NCBI GenBank assembly: GCA_019637105.1
Contig: JAHBWF010000008.1
Location: 1-64,000, forward strand
Length of the DNA: 64,000 nt
Direction of reading: 5' to 3'
From: Labilithrix sp.
Lineage (GTDB): Bacteria > Myxococcota_A > Polyangia > Polyangiales > Polyangiaceae
How positions within the stretch are numbered: position 1 is the stretch's first letter; each line of letters begins with the position of its first letter. Below are positions 1 through 9,403 of the stretch, one piece after another. A program made the position numbers and the translations under genes. The notes beneath the pieces were generated by a model. It worked only from the letters and a program-made list of their open reading frames with translations, did no database searches and was not told where the DNA came from.

Positions 1-708
1 CGCGCCGGCCGCGACCGCGCCGAGCAGCGCCGCGAGCGCGTTCTCCGCGTAGACCGAGCCGATCGCGCGGACGTAGAGCTCGCGCGGCAGGCCGCTCGCC
101 GGGTCCTTGACGGCGCAGGCGACGCGCGTGCCGCGCCAGGACACGTCCACGGACGTCGCCACGACGTCGGGCTCGCCTCGCGGCGCGCCGCGCGACGGCA
201 CCGCGTACGAGCGCTGGACGACGCCGGCCGGCGTCACCTCGCGGAGCAGCTCGTAGTTCTCGTCGCTGGCGTTCAGCACCGCGGTCGCGCCCGCCGGGAG
301 CGAGACGAAGAGCTGCGCCTTGCTCGCGAGGTAGTGCTCGGGCGTGCCGTGCGCGTCGAGGTGATCGTGCGTGAGGTTCGTGAACACGCCGACGCGGCAC
401 GGCCACGCGCGCGCGAACCCGCGCGCGAGCGACTCGCTCGTGAGCTCGATCGCCGCGTACCTCCCGCCCTGATCGAAGCACGCGCGCATGCCCTTCAAAA
501 AGCCGTCGTAGCTCTTGTCGAGCGCGAGCGCGACGTCGTCCAGGAAGAAGCCGACCGTCGTGGCGCGCGCGACGGGCCGCGCGATCGAGCGCAGCGCGGC
601 GGCGATCCAGGCCGTCGTCGTGGTCTTGCCGTTCGTGCCGGTGACGCCGACCGTGTAGAGGCTCGACGCCCAGGGCGGCGGTGCGGGGACGACGCGCGGC
701 GAGGCCAT
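1..708 (-). CDS. Mur-ligase family protein (MurE-like), partial
   Basis: Runs off the left edge; 236 codons are visible. It carries the ATP-binding loop GTNGKTTT at about residues 24-31 and the MurE/MurF-type segment NLTHDHLDAHGT at about 114-125, so it should join an amino acid or amine to a carboxylate with ATP. Family knowledge: MurE normally has an N-terminal UDP-MurNAc-binding domain of roughly 80-100 residues before the P-loop. Here only 23 residues precede it, so the substrate is probably not ordinary UDP-MurNAc-dipeptide. The ATG at 708 is supported by a TAGAAT hexamer ending 10 nt upstream. The C-terminal domain lies outside the window. The family is secure; the substrate is unknown. 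Confidence 0.8.
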   Translation of the reverse strand, partial: MASPRVVPAPPPWASSLYTVGVTGTNGKTTTTAWIAAALRSIARPVARATTVGFFLDDVALALDKSYDGFLKGMRACFDQGGRYAAIELTSESLARGFARAWPCRVGVFTNLTHDHLDAHGTPEHYLASKAQLFVSLPAGATAVLNASDENYELLREVTPAGVVQRSYAVPSRGAPRGEPDVVATSVDVSWRGTRVACAVKDPASGLPRELYVRAIGSVYAENALAALLGAVAAGA

Positions 709-718
709 GGCCGCGGCG

Positions 719-724
719 ATTCTA
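719..724 (-). promoter_or_regulatory. -10 element (TAGAAT) of the Mur-ligase-like gene
   Basis: TAGAAT on the minus strand, 10 nt before the ATG at 708. It belongs to the recurring TANNNT pattern seen before many first genes here, so the transcript is probably leaderless or nearly so. Confidence 0.5.
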
Positions 725-730
725 AATCAG

Positions 731-749
731 CGGTCGAGATCCTCGACCG
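731..749. promoter_or_regulatory. 19-bp perfect dyad, possible operator
   Basis: Two 8-bp arms (cggtcgag / ctcgaccg) flank a 3-bp centre (atc). The dyad lies just upstream of the Mur-ligase -10 box, in the intergenic region shared with the divergent kinase gene, where a repressor would act. A near-identical 19-mer (18 of 19) occurs at 27624-27642 before a small membrane protein gene. Confidence 0.35.
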
Positions 750-952
750 TCCAAATCGCGAACGAGGTGAGCCCTCGTGGGGTGGGGCCCGCGAAGGACC
801 GCGCTCTTTCGGGCGGTGCGGCGCGCCGCACCGTGATGGCAGGCCGCCGGACGGGCCGAGCATGGCTCCGAATCGTGCTCGGTCACCTGGCCGAGGCGCC
901 GGCGCCTTCGGAAATCGGGTCGGGGCGCGTCGCCTGGCGGCGGACGGGCCTG

Positions 953-958
953 TATGCT
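953..958 (+). promoter_or_regulatory. -10 element (TATGCT) of the membrane kinase gene
   Basis: TATGCT ends 7 nt before GTG 966. It contains the ATG at 954, which would otherwise be the longest start, so GTG 966 is preferred. A 9-bp perfect inverted repeat (957-965 and 968-976, loop gt) overlaps the box and start codon. Confidence 0.45.
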
Positions 959-965
959 CGGGCCC

Positions 966-2536
966 GTGGGCCCGAGTCTCACCGAGCGGAGCGAGGACGA
1001 GCGCGCCTTCTTGCAGCGCCGCGTCGCGCTCTTCGGGCTGGTCGGGACCACGCTCGTCGCGCTGACGCTGGGGCTGAGCATCGCGCAGAGCGCCTCGGAG
1101 CCGGGCCCCGTCTTCGCCCTCGCGCACGCGCTCCACGCGCTCGGCCTCGTCGGCCCGCTCGCGGCCTGGCTCCTCGCGCGCGGCAGACCGCGCTCGGTCC
1201 GCTTCGTCCAGACCGTCGAGGCCGCCGGCACCATGAGCTGCGCGCTCTGCTTCCACGCGATGACGATGCGCTTCCCGGCCGTCTCGCGCCCCGACCTCGT
1301 CTCGGCCCTGGCGACGACGCAGATCGTCGTCACGCGCGCGATCATCATCCCCAGCACCGCGCTCCGCACCGCGATCCTCTCGACGCTGATGGCGCTGCCC
1401 ATCTTCGCCGTCGCGTACGTGACGTACGAGTCGTTCCAGGCGGGGACCTTCGGCGTCAAGCGCGGGTGGCTCGATCTCGAGATCACCGCCCTCATCTGGG
1501 CGTCCCTCGCGACCGTGACCGCCACGCTCACCTCGCGCGTCATCTACGGCCTCCGCCGCAAGGTGCGCCACGCGCAGGAGCTCGGGCAATACACGCTCCT
1601 GCAGAAGCTCGGAGAAGGCGGCATGGGTCAGGTCTTCCGCGCCCGGCACGCGATGCTGCGCCGGCCCACGGCCGTGAAGCTCCTCCACTCGACCTCCCCC
1701 GAGGACCTCGCGCGGTTCGAGCGGGAGGTCCAGCTGACCGCGCAGCTCACCCACCCGAACACGGTGACGGTGTTCGACTACGGCCGCACGCCCGACGGCG
1801 TCTTCTACTACGCGATGGAGCTGCTCGACGGCGCCGATCTGCAGAAGCTCGTGATCACTTCGGCCCGATGCCGCCTCGGCGCGTGATCCACGTGCTCGCG
1901 CAGGTCGCCGCGGCGCTCGCCGAGGCCCACGCCGTCGGCCTCATCCACCGCGACATCAAGCCGGCGAACGTCATCCTGTGCCGCGTCGGCACGGACGTCG
2001 ACGTCGCCAAGGTCGTCGACTTCGGGCTCGTGAAGAACCTCGGCCCCGCCGCGGGCGACGGCGTCATCTCCGCGCCGGACCTGACCGTGGGCACGCCGCT
2101 CTACATGGCGCCCGAGACGCTGAGCTCGCCGCTCGAGGCCGACACGCGGACGGATCTCTACTCGCTGGGCGCCGTCGGGTACTTCCTCCTGACCGGATCG
2201 CCGGTCTTCGTGGGCGCCTCGATCGCGGACATCCTCGCCGCGCACCTGCGCGCGAAGCCGATCCCGCCGAGCACGCGGCTCGGGCGCCCGGTGCCGCGCG
2301 ATCTCGAGGAGGTCATCCTCGCCTGCCTCGCGAAGTCCCCGGCCGATCGCCCGCCGGGCGCGCTCCCCCTGCGCGACCGGCTCCTCGCGTGCGCCGACGC
2401 CGGCGGCTGGACCGAGGCCGAGGCCCGCGCGTGGTGGGCCGCGAGCGGGATCGAGCGCCTCGGCTACCAGGAGCCCGTCTCGTCCACGGCCAAGACGATC
2501 GCGGTGGCGCTCGACCAGCGCGCGTCCTCGCCCTGA
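966..2536 (+). pseudogene. Membrane Ser/Thr protein kinase, interrupted by one frameshift
   Basis: Hanks-type kinase with an unusual order: about 200 N-terminal residues with five or six hydrophobic segments, then a cytosolic kinase domain. Visible motifs are GEGGMGQVF, AVKLL with the ATP lysine, HRDIKPAN, DFGLVK and an APE triplet. The frame is lost after DLQKLV near 1851-1853 and ends at 1886. The adjacent frame resumes at once with HFGPMPPRRVIHVLAQ and runs to 2536. Restoring one base (GTG to GTGG) gives DLQKLVDHFGPMPP, a normal kinase segment, so this is a one-base deletion or a sequencing error, not two genes. If real, the N-terminal piece lacks the catalytic loop. GTG 966 is chosen because of the -10 box; ATG 954 is the alternative. 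Confidence 0.8.
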
Positions 2537-2588
2537 GCCGGCGGCCCGATGCGAGGGCCGGCGCTTATCGGTGGTATATCCACGCCCG

Positions 2589-4634
2589 ATGGTGCGCGGG
2601 TTCAAGGTCCTCGGAGTCGCTACCCTCGCGGCGCTCGTCGCGCTGCCCTCGTGCGGCGACGATCCGCCCGGCGCGAGCTCGGCGGGGGCGGCGTCGCTGT
2701 TCGTCGTCCCGACCTCGCTCGACGAGCTCGCGGAGGAGACGTTCTTCGAGCACCCGTTCCCGAGCGATCTCCGCCGCGAGGACGACGGCACGTCTCGCTT
2801 CGTCGGCTGGCCCAACCCCTTCCAGAACGTCCTCATCGGCGAGTACGTCAAGAGCACCGAGCGCCTGCTCGACGGCTTCTCCCCGGTGGCCCCCGCCTAC
2901 CTCCGCTTCACCGGCCCGATCGATCCCGGCACCTTGCCGGAGGACCCGCCGGCGGGGACGGCGACGGACGCCTCGGTCCAGGTGGTCGACGTCGATCCGG
3001 CGTCGCCCGAGAAGGGGCAGCGCCGGCTCGTCCAGCTCCACTGGCAGGAGACGGTGACGGAGGGGTCGTACTGGCAGCCGAACACGCTCGCCGTGATGCC
3101 GATCCTCGGCCGACCGCTCCGCCCGAAGACGCGCTACGCCGTCGTCGTCACGAACAGGCTCCGCGCGCGCGGCGGCGGCGCGATCGCGCGGAGCGCCGAC
3201 CTCGAGGAGGTGCTCGGCGCGCGGCCGTCCGGCCCGCGGACCGAGAAGGCGAAGGCGCTGTTCGCGCCCGCCGTCGCCGAGCTCGCCCTCGCCGGCGTCG
3301 CCGCGTCGGACATCGTCCACCTCACCGTCTTCACCACGAACGATCCCACCGCCGATCTGTTCGCGATCGCCGACGACGTGAAGACGAACGTCGCGCCGCC
3401 CACCGCCACGAGCTGGACGGCGGGCGAGTCGAACGCCGACTACGACGTCTACGAGGGCTCCTACGGCCCGTCGCCGAACTACCAGGGCGGGACGATCCCG
3501 TACCGGAAGCCGCCGGACGGCGGAGGCTTCGTCTTCGAGGACGGCGAGCCCAAGGTGCAAGGCACGTTCGATCTCCGCTTCGCGCTCGCCGTCCCGAACG
3601 CGGGGAAATGCCCGGCGCCCGCGGACGGCTACCCGATCGTGCTCTACGCCCACGGCACCGGCGGCGACTACCGCTCGTTCCTCGGCGACGGCACCGGGCG
3701 CGCGCTGGCCGAGCGGTGCCTCGCGTCGATGGGCGTCGATCAGATCTTCCACGGCACGCGGCCGGGGTCTCCCGCGCCGAACGATCCCCAGCGCGAGTCG
3801 AAGATCCAGCTGCTCTTCTTCAACTTCGACAACGCGTTCGCCGCGCGCACGAACAACCGCCAGTCCGCGATCGACGTCGTCCAGCAGGCCCGGCTCTTCA
3901 CCGAGACGAAGACGAAGGTGCCGGCGGGCGTCTCGCGCACCGGCGGCGAGATCGCGTTCGACGGGAGTCGCGTGCTCTTCTTCGGCCACTCGCAGGGCGG
4001 CCTGAACGGCCCCTTGTTCCTGGCGGGGAGCGATCTCGCGCGCGGCGGCGTCCTCTCCGGCGCGGGGAGCATGCTCGTCGTGGCGCTGCTCGAGAAGACG
4101 CAGCCGGTCGACGTGTCCGCCGCCGTGCGCGTCCTGCTCGGCCTCGCCGACGAGGAGCGCGCGAAGGAGCTCAACGTCTTCCACCCCGGCCTCGCGCTCG
4201 CGCAGACGATCGTCGACGCGACCGATCCGATCCACTACGGCGCGTTCATCACGACGACGCCGCGCGCGGGCTTCGCGCCGAAGAGCGTCTTCCAGACCGA
4301 GGGGATCGCCGCCGACGGCTCGGGCGACACGTACGCGCCGCCGCGAGGGATCGAGGCGCTCGCCGTCTCGATGAGCCTGCCGCGCGTCGCGCCCGGCGTG
4401 CGCGCGATCCCGGAGGCCGCGTGGGCGAACCTCGCCGACGTGTCGCTCTCGGCGAGCGGCGTCCGCGGCAACCTCGCCGGGGGCCGAGCGACCGGAGCGC
4501 TCGCGCAGTTCACGCCGCGCGCCGGGAGCGACGGGCACTTCGTCGTCTTCGACGTCCCCGCGGCGCGCTCGCAAGCGGCGACCTTCTGCCGCGACCTGGC
4601 CGACGATCCCGTCGGACGCCTCGCGCCTCCCTGA
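2589..4634 (+). CDS. Secreted lipoprotein alpha/beta hydrolase
   Basis: 681 residues. A short signal peptide ends in a lipobox (LPSC, Cys22) followed by GDD, so the protein should be an envelope lipoprotein. The C-terminal half looks like an alpha/beta hydrolase: VLYAHGTGGDY resembles an oxyanion-loop HG motif and FFGHSQGG supplies a G-x-S-x-G nucleophile elbow with Ser468. The N-terminal half is a beta-rich region of the kind found before lipase domains in large bacterial lipoproteins. ATG 2589 starts the signal peptide directly; an upstream in-frame start at 2571 would put a proline ahead of it. A TA-rich hexamer (2575-2580) lies 8 nt upstream. Likely a lipase or esterase; substrate unknown. 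Confidence 0.75.
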   Translation: MVRGFKVLGVATLAALVALPSCGDDPPGASSAGAASLFVVPTSLDELAEETFFEHPFPSDLRREDDGTSRFVGWPNPFQNVLIGEYVKSTERLLDGFSPVAPAYLRFTGPIDPGTLPEDPPAGTATDASVQVVDVDPASPEKGQRRLVQLHWQETVTEGSYWQPNTLAVMPILGRPLRPKTRYAVVVTNRLRARGGGAIARSADLEEVLGARPSGPRTEKAKALFAPAVAELALAGVAASDIVHLTVFTTNDPTADLFAIADDVKTNVAPPTATSWTAGESNADYDVYEGSYGPSPNYQGGTIPYRKPPDGGGFVFEDGEPKVQGTFDLRFALAVPNAGKCPAPADGYPIVLYAHGTGGDYRSFLGDGTGRALAERCLASMGVDQIFHGTRPGSPAPNDPQRESKIQLLFFNFDNAFAARTNNRQSAIDVVQQARLFTETKTKVPAGVSRTGGEIAFDGSRVLFFGHSQGGLNGPLFLAGSDLARGGVLSGAGSMLVVALLEKTQPVDVSAAVRVLLGLADEERAKELNVFHPGLALAQTIVDATDPIHYGAFITTTPRAGFAPKSVFQTEGIAADGSGDTYAPPRGIEALAVSMSLPRVAPGVRAIPEAAWANLADVSLSASGVRGNLAGGRATGALAQFTPRAGSDGHFVVFDVPAARSQAATFCRDLADDPVGRLAPP

Positions 4635-4831
4635 AGGATCGAGCGAAGGACCGAGCGGGAGTCGACCACGGACGGCGCGCGGATGGACGAGCGACGATCC
4701 ACGCACGGTTGCCGGAAGCCGTCGCGCTCCGTCCGATGACAGCGTAAGATTGCAGTCGACCTGTCCCGAGAGCGGTAGGTCGATGTGGGATCGGGCTTGG
4801 CGTGCCGCGTGGAACAGGTCATCGTCTAGAG

Positions 4832-6328
4832 ATGGGTGCGATCGCGCGCAAACAGCGCGTCGGCCGGTACGAGCTCGTGCAGGTCCTCGGTGAAGGGGGC
4901 ATGGGCACGGTCTGGCTCGCGCACCCTTACGACGCCCCCGACCAGCTCTACGCGGTCAAGACGGTGTCGGCGCAGTACACGTCCGATCCGCGCGTCTGCA
5001 CGATGTTCGTGAAGGAGGCGAGCCTCGCCGCCGCGATCGACCACCCGAACGTCGTGCGCCTCTACGACGTCGGCCTCCACGACGACGTCCCGTTCTTCGT
5101 CATGGAGTGGATCGACGGGTACTCGCTCCGCAACGTCGCCCGCAGGGTCGCCGAGACCGGCGAGCGCGTCCCGGCGGCGATCGCCCTCCGGATCGCGAGC
5201 GACCTGTGCGCCGGGCTCCACGCCGCCCACGAGCTCCGCGGCGACGACGGCGTCGCGCTCGGCCTCGTCCACCGCGACGTGTCTCCGCACAACGTCCTCG
5301 TCACGCGCGAGGGCATCGCCAAGCTCATCGACTTCGGCGTGGCGAAGGCGCGCGATCTCGCGACCGGGAGCGATCAGTCCGTCTGCGGCGGGTTGAAGGG
5401 CAAGGTCCGCTACATGGCGCCGGAGCAGGCGCTGGAGAAGCCGATCGACCGCCGCGCCGACCTGTTCAGCGTCGGCGCCATCACCTACCAGCTGCTCACC
5501 GGCCGCGCGCCCTTCGAGGGGCCGAACGAGCTCGCGATCATCAACGCGCTGCTCTCGACGAACCCGGTCTTCGTCCCGGAGGATCTGCCCGAGCCCGTCC
5601 AGTGGATCCTCCGGCGCGCGCTCGCCCGCCGGCCCGAGAACCGCTTCGCGGACGCGCAGGAGATGCACGAGGCGATCGAGCTCGCGCTCGTCGAGCTCGG
5701 ACAGCCGGACAGCCACGCGCACGTGGCCGAGTGCCTGGCGTGGTTCGAGCCGCTCGACGAGGACGACGAGATCACCTCGCAGCGGCAGCCCCCGCTCGTC
5801 CCGCTCGAGGGCGCCGACGCGGGCACGAGCGTCCTCACGCCCGGCGCGTCGCAGCCGCCGGCGCCGATCGCCTTCGCGACGACCGCGGGCTCGATCCCGG
5901 CGCGCCAGTCCTCGCTCCCCGACGACGCCGCGCTCGACGCGATGCGACGCCAGCGCGCGCGCGCGGCGACCGCCGGCTCGTGGCGCTTCATCCTCGCCGG
6001 CGCCGCCTTCGTCGGCGTGCTCGGTCTCGTCGCCGCGCTCCTCGTCCGCGACACGCCGCGGAAGCCCGCCGCCCGCGAGGCCGCGGCGGTGGCGGCCGCC
6101 GAGGAGACGCCGCTGCCCGCGCCCACCCCGCAGCCGATCGTGCCGAGCGGCGTGTCGACCACGACGCCCATCATCGACATGGGCGACCTCGAGGACACGA
6201 CGCCCGGCCGCGCCAGCAAGCCGCGCGCGAAGCGGTCTCCGCAGGCCTCGCAGGCGCCGCGCCCCGCGGCCGCGTCGACGGCCGACAAGAACGTCGACCT
6301 CGCCGGGCCGCTCAAGGTCTGGAAGTAG
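4832..6328 (+). CDS. Transmembrane Ser/Thr protein kinase
   Basis: 498 residues. N-terminal Hanks kinase domain (about residues 12-285) with GEGGMG glycine loop, AVKTV lysine, HRDVSPHN catalytic loop (Asp149), DFGVAK and APEQ. The HRDVSPHN variant, in place of HRDIKPEN, is common in myxobacterial kinases. An acidic and Pro/Ala-rich linker leads to one TM helix (about 385-406) and a C-terminal extracytoplasmic tail rich in Pro, Thr and Ala. This is the usual PknB-like topology. ATG 4832 was chosen because the protein begins 14 residues before the conserved GRYELVQVLGEGG; GTG 4802 is possible. No TANNNT box sits close upstream. It converges on the FHA exporter gene, a plausible phospho-dependent partner by proximity only. 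Confidence 0.9.
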   Translation: MGAIARKQRVGRYELVQVLGEGGMGTVWLAHPYDAPDQLYAVKTVSAQYTSDPRVCTMFVKEASLAAAIDHPNVVRLYDVGLHDDVPFFVMEWIDGYSLRNVARRVAETGERVPAAIALRIASDLCAGLHAAHELRGDDGVALGLVHRDVSPHNVLVTREGIAKLIDFGVAKARDLATGSDQSVCGGLKGKVRYMAPEQALEKPIDRRADLFSVGAITYQLLTGRAPFEGPNELAIINALLSTNPVFVPEDLPEPVQWILRRALARRPENRFADAQEMHEAIELALVELGQPDSHAHVAECLAWFEPLDEDDEITSQRQPPLVPLEGADAGTSVLTPGASQPPAPIAFATTAGSIPARQSSLPDDAALDAMRRQRARAATAGSWRFILAGAAFVGVLGLVAALLVRDTPRKPAAREAAAVAAAEETPLPAPTPQPIVPSGVSTTTPIIDMGDLEDTTPGRASKPRAKRSPQASQAPRPAAASTADKNVDLAGPLKVWK

Positions 6329-6336
6329 CGGCCCCC

Positions 6337-9321
6337 TCAGACCGGGTCGCGGCGCTTCAGCAGGATGAGCAGGAGGACGAGCATCGCCGCCGTCATGCCG
6401 AGCAGGACGGCGATGGGGAGCCACGTCTGCGCGTACGCGGAGAAGCCCCAGGCGCCCTTCAGCGTCTCCGAGCCCATCTGGGCGACGGCGCACTGGAAGT
6501 AGCCGCCGAAGACGTAGTCCGGCGGGCTGTTCAGGCTGGCGTTCTGCAGGTTGATGAACCAGGCAGGCTCCTTCGCCACCGCGAGGCGCTCGTGGGCGAT
6601 CGATCCCTCGAAGCCCCAGCGCGCCGGCATGACGTACATGAGCGGCTTGAGCATCGGGTTCGTCGTCATCGGCACCATGAGGCCGCCGAGGACGACCTGC
6701 GGGATGAGCGCGATCGGCGTGAGCGACATCGCCGCCTCCGCCGACGAGACGGCCGTCGACAAGAGCAGGCCGAGCGCCGTCGCGTTCATCGCGACGGCGA
6801 TGATGACGATGAGCTCCATGAGGAAGGCGACGGGACCGCCGTTGAAGCCGAGCGTGAAGAAGACGATCCCGAGCAGCACGGTGCACTGGAAGATGCAGAC
6901 GAGGCTCAGGATGATGTACTTCGAGAAGACGTAGTTGAAGAGCGAGAGGTTGACCATGCGCTCGCGCAGGTAGATCGCCCGCTCGGTGACGATCTCGCGC
7001 GCCGAGTTCGACGTGCCGAACCAGACCGCCGAGACGACGACGAAGAACATCGCCGCGGTGTGATCGTTCGTCGGGAGCATCCGCGCGAGCAGATCGGTCG
7101 ACCCCTCCGAGCTCTGGACCTTCTTGCCGAGCTCCTGGAGGGCGCCGAGGCACCAGAACGGCACCGCCTCCTGCTGCCCGGCGAAGACGAAGGCGAGCAT
7201 CACGCCGATGATCGGCGCCTGGAGGAACATGATCGCGGCGCCGGCTCGGTCGCGGATCTTCACCTTCCAGTAGCGGCTCATGAGCAGCGTGAGCTGCCTG
7301 AAGAGCGCCACGCTCGGCCGGTGCGGCACGCCCCGAGCCGCGGGCTCCGTGCCGACCGCGCGCCGACCGGAGAACATCTGCTGGAACACCGGGTTGGCCT
7401 GGTGCATGAACTCCGCGCGCCACTCGCGCGCCGCCTCGAGGCGCGCCGTGTTGCGCGGGACGTTCGGGTCGCGGCTCTTCATCCGCTCGTGGACGCCGCG
7501 CTCGCGCATGTTGAGCATGTCGAACATGTCGCGCGGGTTGTCGATGTTGCGGTTCTGCGCGGTCGGCTGGTTCCGGTAAGGGCTGTTCGGGTTCTCGATC
7601 AGCGAGGCGAAGAAGCGGTAGCTCGGCGTGCCGGTCGGCCCGTAGTAGGTCGGGATGCCGCCGTAGCCCATGATGAACGCGAGGTTGAACTTCTCGTATT
7701 CGTCCTTCGCGGGCTGGTGGATCGTCATGATGATCGTCTTGCCGGTCTTCTTCGTGAGATCGTGCAAGAGGTTGATCAGCGCGGTCGTGTCGTCGGCGGC
7801 GAGACCGGAGGTCGGCTCGTCGAGGAAGAGGATGACCGGATCGGTGACGAGCTCGAGCGCGATGTTGACGCGCTTGCGCTGGCCGCCGGAGAGCACCTTC
7901 TTCTCGGGCTTGCCGATCTGGAGGTTCATCACGCCCTCGAGCCCGAGGTCCTTCAGCGTCTGCTCGACGCGCGCGTCGATCTCCGCCTCGGAGTAGTCGT
8001 TCGGGAGGCGGAACCGCGCCGAGTACTTCACCGCCTCGAAGACGGTGAGCTCCGGGTGGACGATGTCGTCCTGCGGCACGTAGCCGATGACGCCGCGGAG
8101 CGCGTCGTAGATGGCGTAGAGGTCCTCGCCGTTGATGCGCACCTGCCCGCTCGTCGGCGGGAGGTAGCCGTTCAGCGTCATGAGGAGCGTGGTCTTGCCC
8201 GCGCCGGACGGGCCCATCAGCGCGATCATGTCGCCCGGGAGCGCCTTGAACGACACGTGGTCGAGCAAGGTCTTCATCTTGGCCTTGTCGTCGCGGTCGG
8301 GCACCTCGAGGAAGAGGTCCCACGCCTCGATCTCGTAGAGCGGCTTGCCCGCCCACGAGGCCTGCTGGTCCTCGACGACGACGTTGACCTGCTGGCCGGC
8401 GATCTGGATCACCAGCGGCATCGGGCCGATGTAGACCTTCTCGCCGTTCTGGACCGGGACGCGCTGGCCGCGCGCGATGCGCTGGCCGCGGACGAAGGTG
8501 CCGTTGCCGCTGCCGAGATCCTCGAGGAAGAGGCTGCCGCCTTGATCGATGATCTGGGCGTGGCGCGCCGACACCTGCGGGTGGGGCACGACGATCTTGT
8601 TGTCGGGCGTTCGCCCGATCGAGATCGTCCCGCCCTGGAGCTGCTGGAGGTTCAGCTCGCCGATGACGGTGCGGTGCTTGCGCGCGCCGCCCCCGCCGCC
8701 CGGCGCCGACGCGCCCGCCTGCGGCGAGGCCGAGTGCTGGGGGGCGGCGACGACGGGAGCTCCGCCGGCGAGCGCCTGCGCGATCTGCCCGAGCAGGGAG
8801 ACCGGGACCGGGACCGGGCCGAACGCGACGACGCCGTTCGGATCGAGCGGCACCGGCGTGTTCGGCGCGATGCGCGCGCCCGCGACGTACGTGCCGCTGG
8901 TCGAGCCCGAGTCCTGGACCATCATCCGGTCCATCATCACGGTCGCGTGCGTCGAGCTGACGGCGCTGCTGCCGATGACGAGCGACGACGTCGACGCCTC
9001 GCGGCCCACGAGGACGTGCCCGGACGGACCGCTCGCCTGACCGCGCGACATGATCATCATCACGATCGCGGGGTGCGAGAGCGGGACCGGGACCTGTCCC
9101 AGCGTGAACTGCGTCCGGAAGTCGAACGGCACGGGCTGGTTCGGCTGCACGGGCGCGCCGTTCGCGAACGAAGGCGCCGCGCCGCCGTCGATGAACATCA
9201 GGTTCGCGCCCTGCTTCACGAGCCGCGCGTGACGCGGCGCGACGCCGGGCCCCTGGAGGACCACGTCGTTGTCGGGGGCACTGCCGAGCGAGAGCTGCTC
9301 CTTGCCGAAGCCGGGGATCAT
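6337..9321 (-). CDS. ABCG-type exporter with three N-terminal FHA domains
   Basis: 994 residues. Three FHA-like units come first: a degenerate one (about 10-80), a second with VGREAST and DSGSTSGTYV (about 100-180), and a third with IGRTPDNK and DLGSGNGTFV (about 215-300). An ABC ATPase follows with Walker A GPSGAGKTT, signature LSGGQRKR and Walker B FLDEPTSGL, then an ABC-2 membrane domain with about six TM helices ending near the C-terminus. The order FHA-ATPase-TM matches Mycobacterium Rv1747, an FHA-ABC transporter regulated by Ser/Thr kinases. Rv1747 has two FHA domains; here there appear to be three. The start is ATG 9321, 9 nt after a TAGGAT box; GTG 9330 is the longer alternative, preceded by GGAG. 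Its cargo is unknown. Confidence 0.9.
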   Translation of the reverse strand: MIPGFGKEQLSLGSAPDNDVVLQGPGVAPRHARLVKQGANLMFIDGGAAPSFANGAPVQPNQPVPFDFRTQFTLGQVPVPLSHPAIVMMIMSRGQASGPSGHVLVGREASTSSLVIGSSAVSSTHATVMMDRMMVQDSGSTSGTYVAGARIAPNTPVPLDPNGVVAFGPVPVPVSLLGQIAQALAGGAPVVAAPQHSASPQAGASAPGGGGGARKHRTVIGELNLQQLQGGTISIGRTPDNKIVVPHPQVSARHAQIIDQGGSLFLEDLGSGNGTFVRGQRIARGQRVPVQNGEKVYIGPMPLVIQIAGQQVNVVVEDQQASWAGKPLYEIEAWDLFLEVPDRDDKAKMKTLLDHVSFKALPGDMIALMGPSGAGKTTLLMTLNGYLPPTSGQVRINGEDLYAIYDALRGVIGYVPQDDIVHPELTVFEAVKYSARFRLPNDYSEAEIDARVEQTLKDLGLEGVMNLQIGKPEKKVLSGGQRKRVNIALELVTDPVILFLDEPTSGLAADDTTALINLLHDLTKKTGKTIIMTIHQPAKDEYEKFNLAFIMGYGGIPTYYGPTGTPSYRFFASLIENPNSPYRNQPTAQNRNIDNPRDMFDMLNMRERGVHERMKSRDPNVPRNTARLEAAREWRAEFMHQANPVFQQMFSGRRAVGTEPAARGVPHRPSVALFRQLTLLMSRYWKVKIRDRAGAAIMFLQAPIIGVMLAFVFAGQQEAVPFWCLGALQELGKKVQSSEGSTDLLARMLPTNDHTAAMFFVVVSAVWFGTSNSAREIVTERAIYLRERMVNLSLFNYVFSKYIILSLVCIFQCTVLLGIVFFTLGFNGGPVAFLMELIVIIAVAMNATALGLLLSTAVSSAEAAMSLTPIALIPQVVLGGLMVPMTTNPMLKPLMYVMPARWGFEGSIAHERLAVAKEPAWFINLQNASLNSPPDYVFGGYFQCAVAQMGSETLKGAWGFSAYAQTWLPIAVLLGMTAAMLVLLLILLKRRDPV

Positions 9322-9330
9322 GGAGCGCAC

Positions 9331-9336
9331 ATCCTA
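9331..9336 (-). promoter_or_regulatory. -10 element (TAGGAT) before the FHA-ABC exporter
   Basis: TAGGAT on the minus strand ends 9 nt before ATG 9321, inside the 73-82 nt gap after the upstream permease gene. It may be an internal promoter of the operon. The GGAG that overlaps its upstream side could serve GTG 9330 instead. Confidence 0.4.
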
Positions 9337-9403
9337 CTCCGGCTTTGGCCCGAGCTGGAGGCGATCTCGGGCCTTTCCGACGAGCTGCGGCCGGCGCTCC
9401 ACC

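Noticed and set aside
1845..1890. Programmed ribosomal frameshift in the kinase
   Set aside because: No slippery heptamer or downstream structure was found; a simple one-base loss explains it.
2549..2588. Start at 2571 for the lipoprotein hydrolase
   Set aside because: It puts YPRP before the signal peptide and overlaps the likely -10 hexamer.
495..4747. Many long antisense frames opposite the hydrolase and kinase genes
   Set aside because: They consist of Arg/Gly/Ala-rich sequence expected from the third-position GC bias of the real genes.
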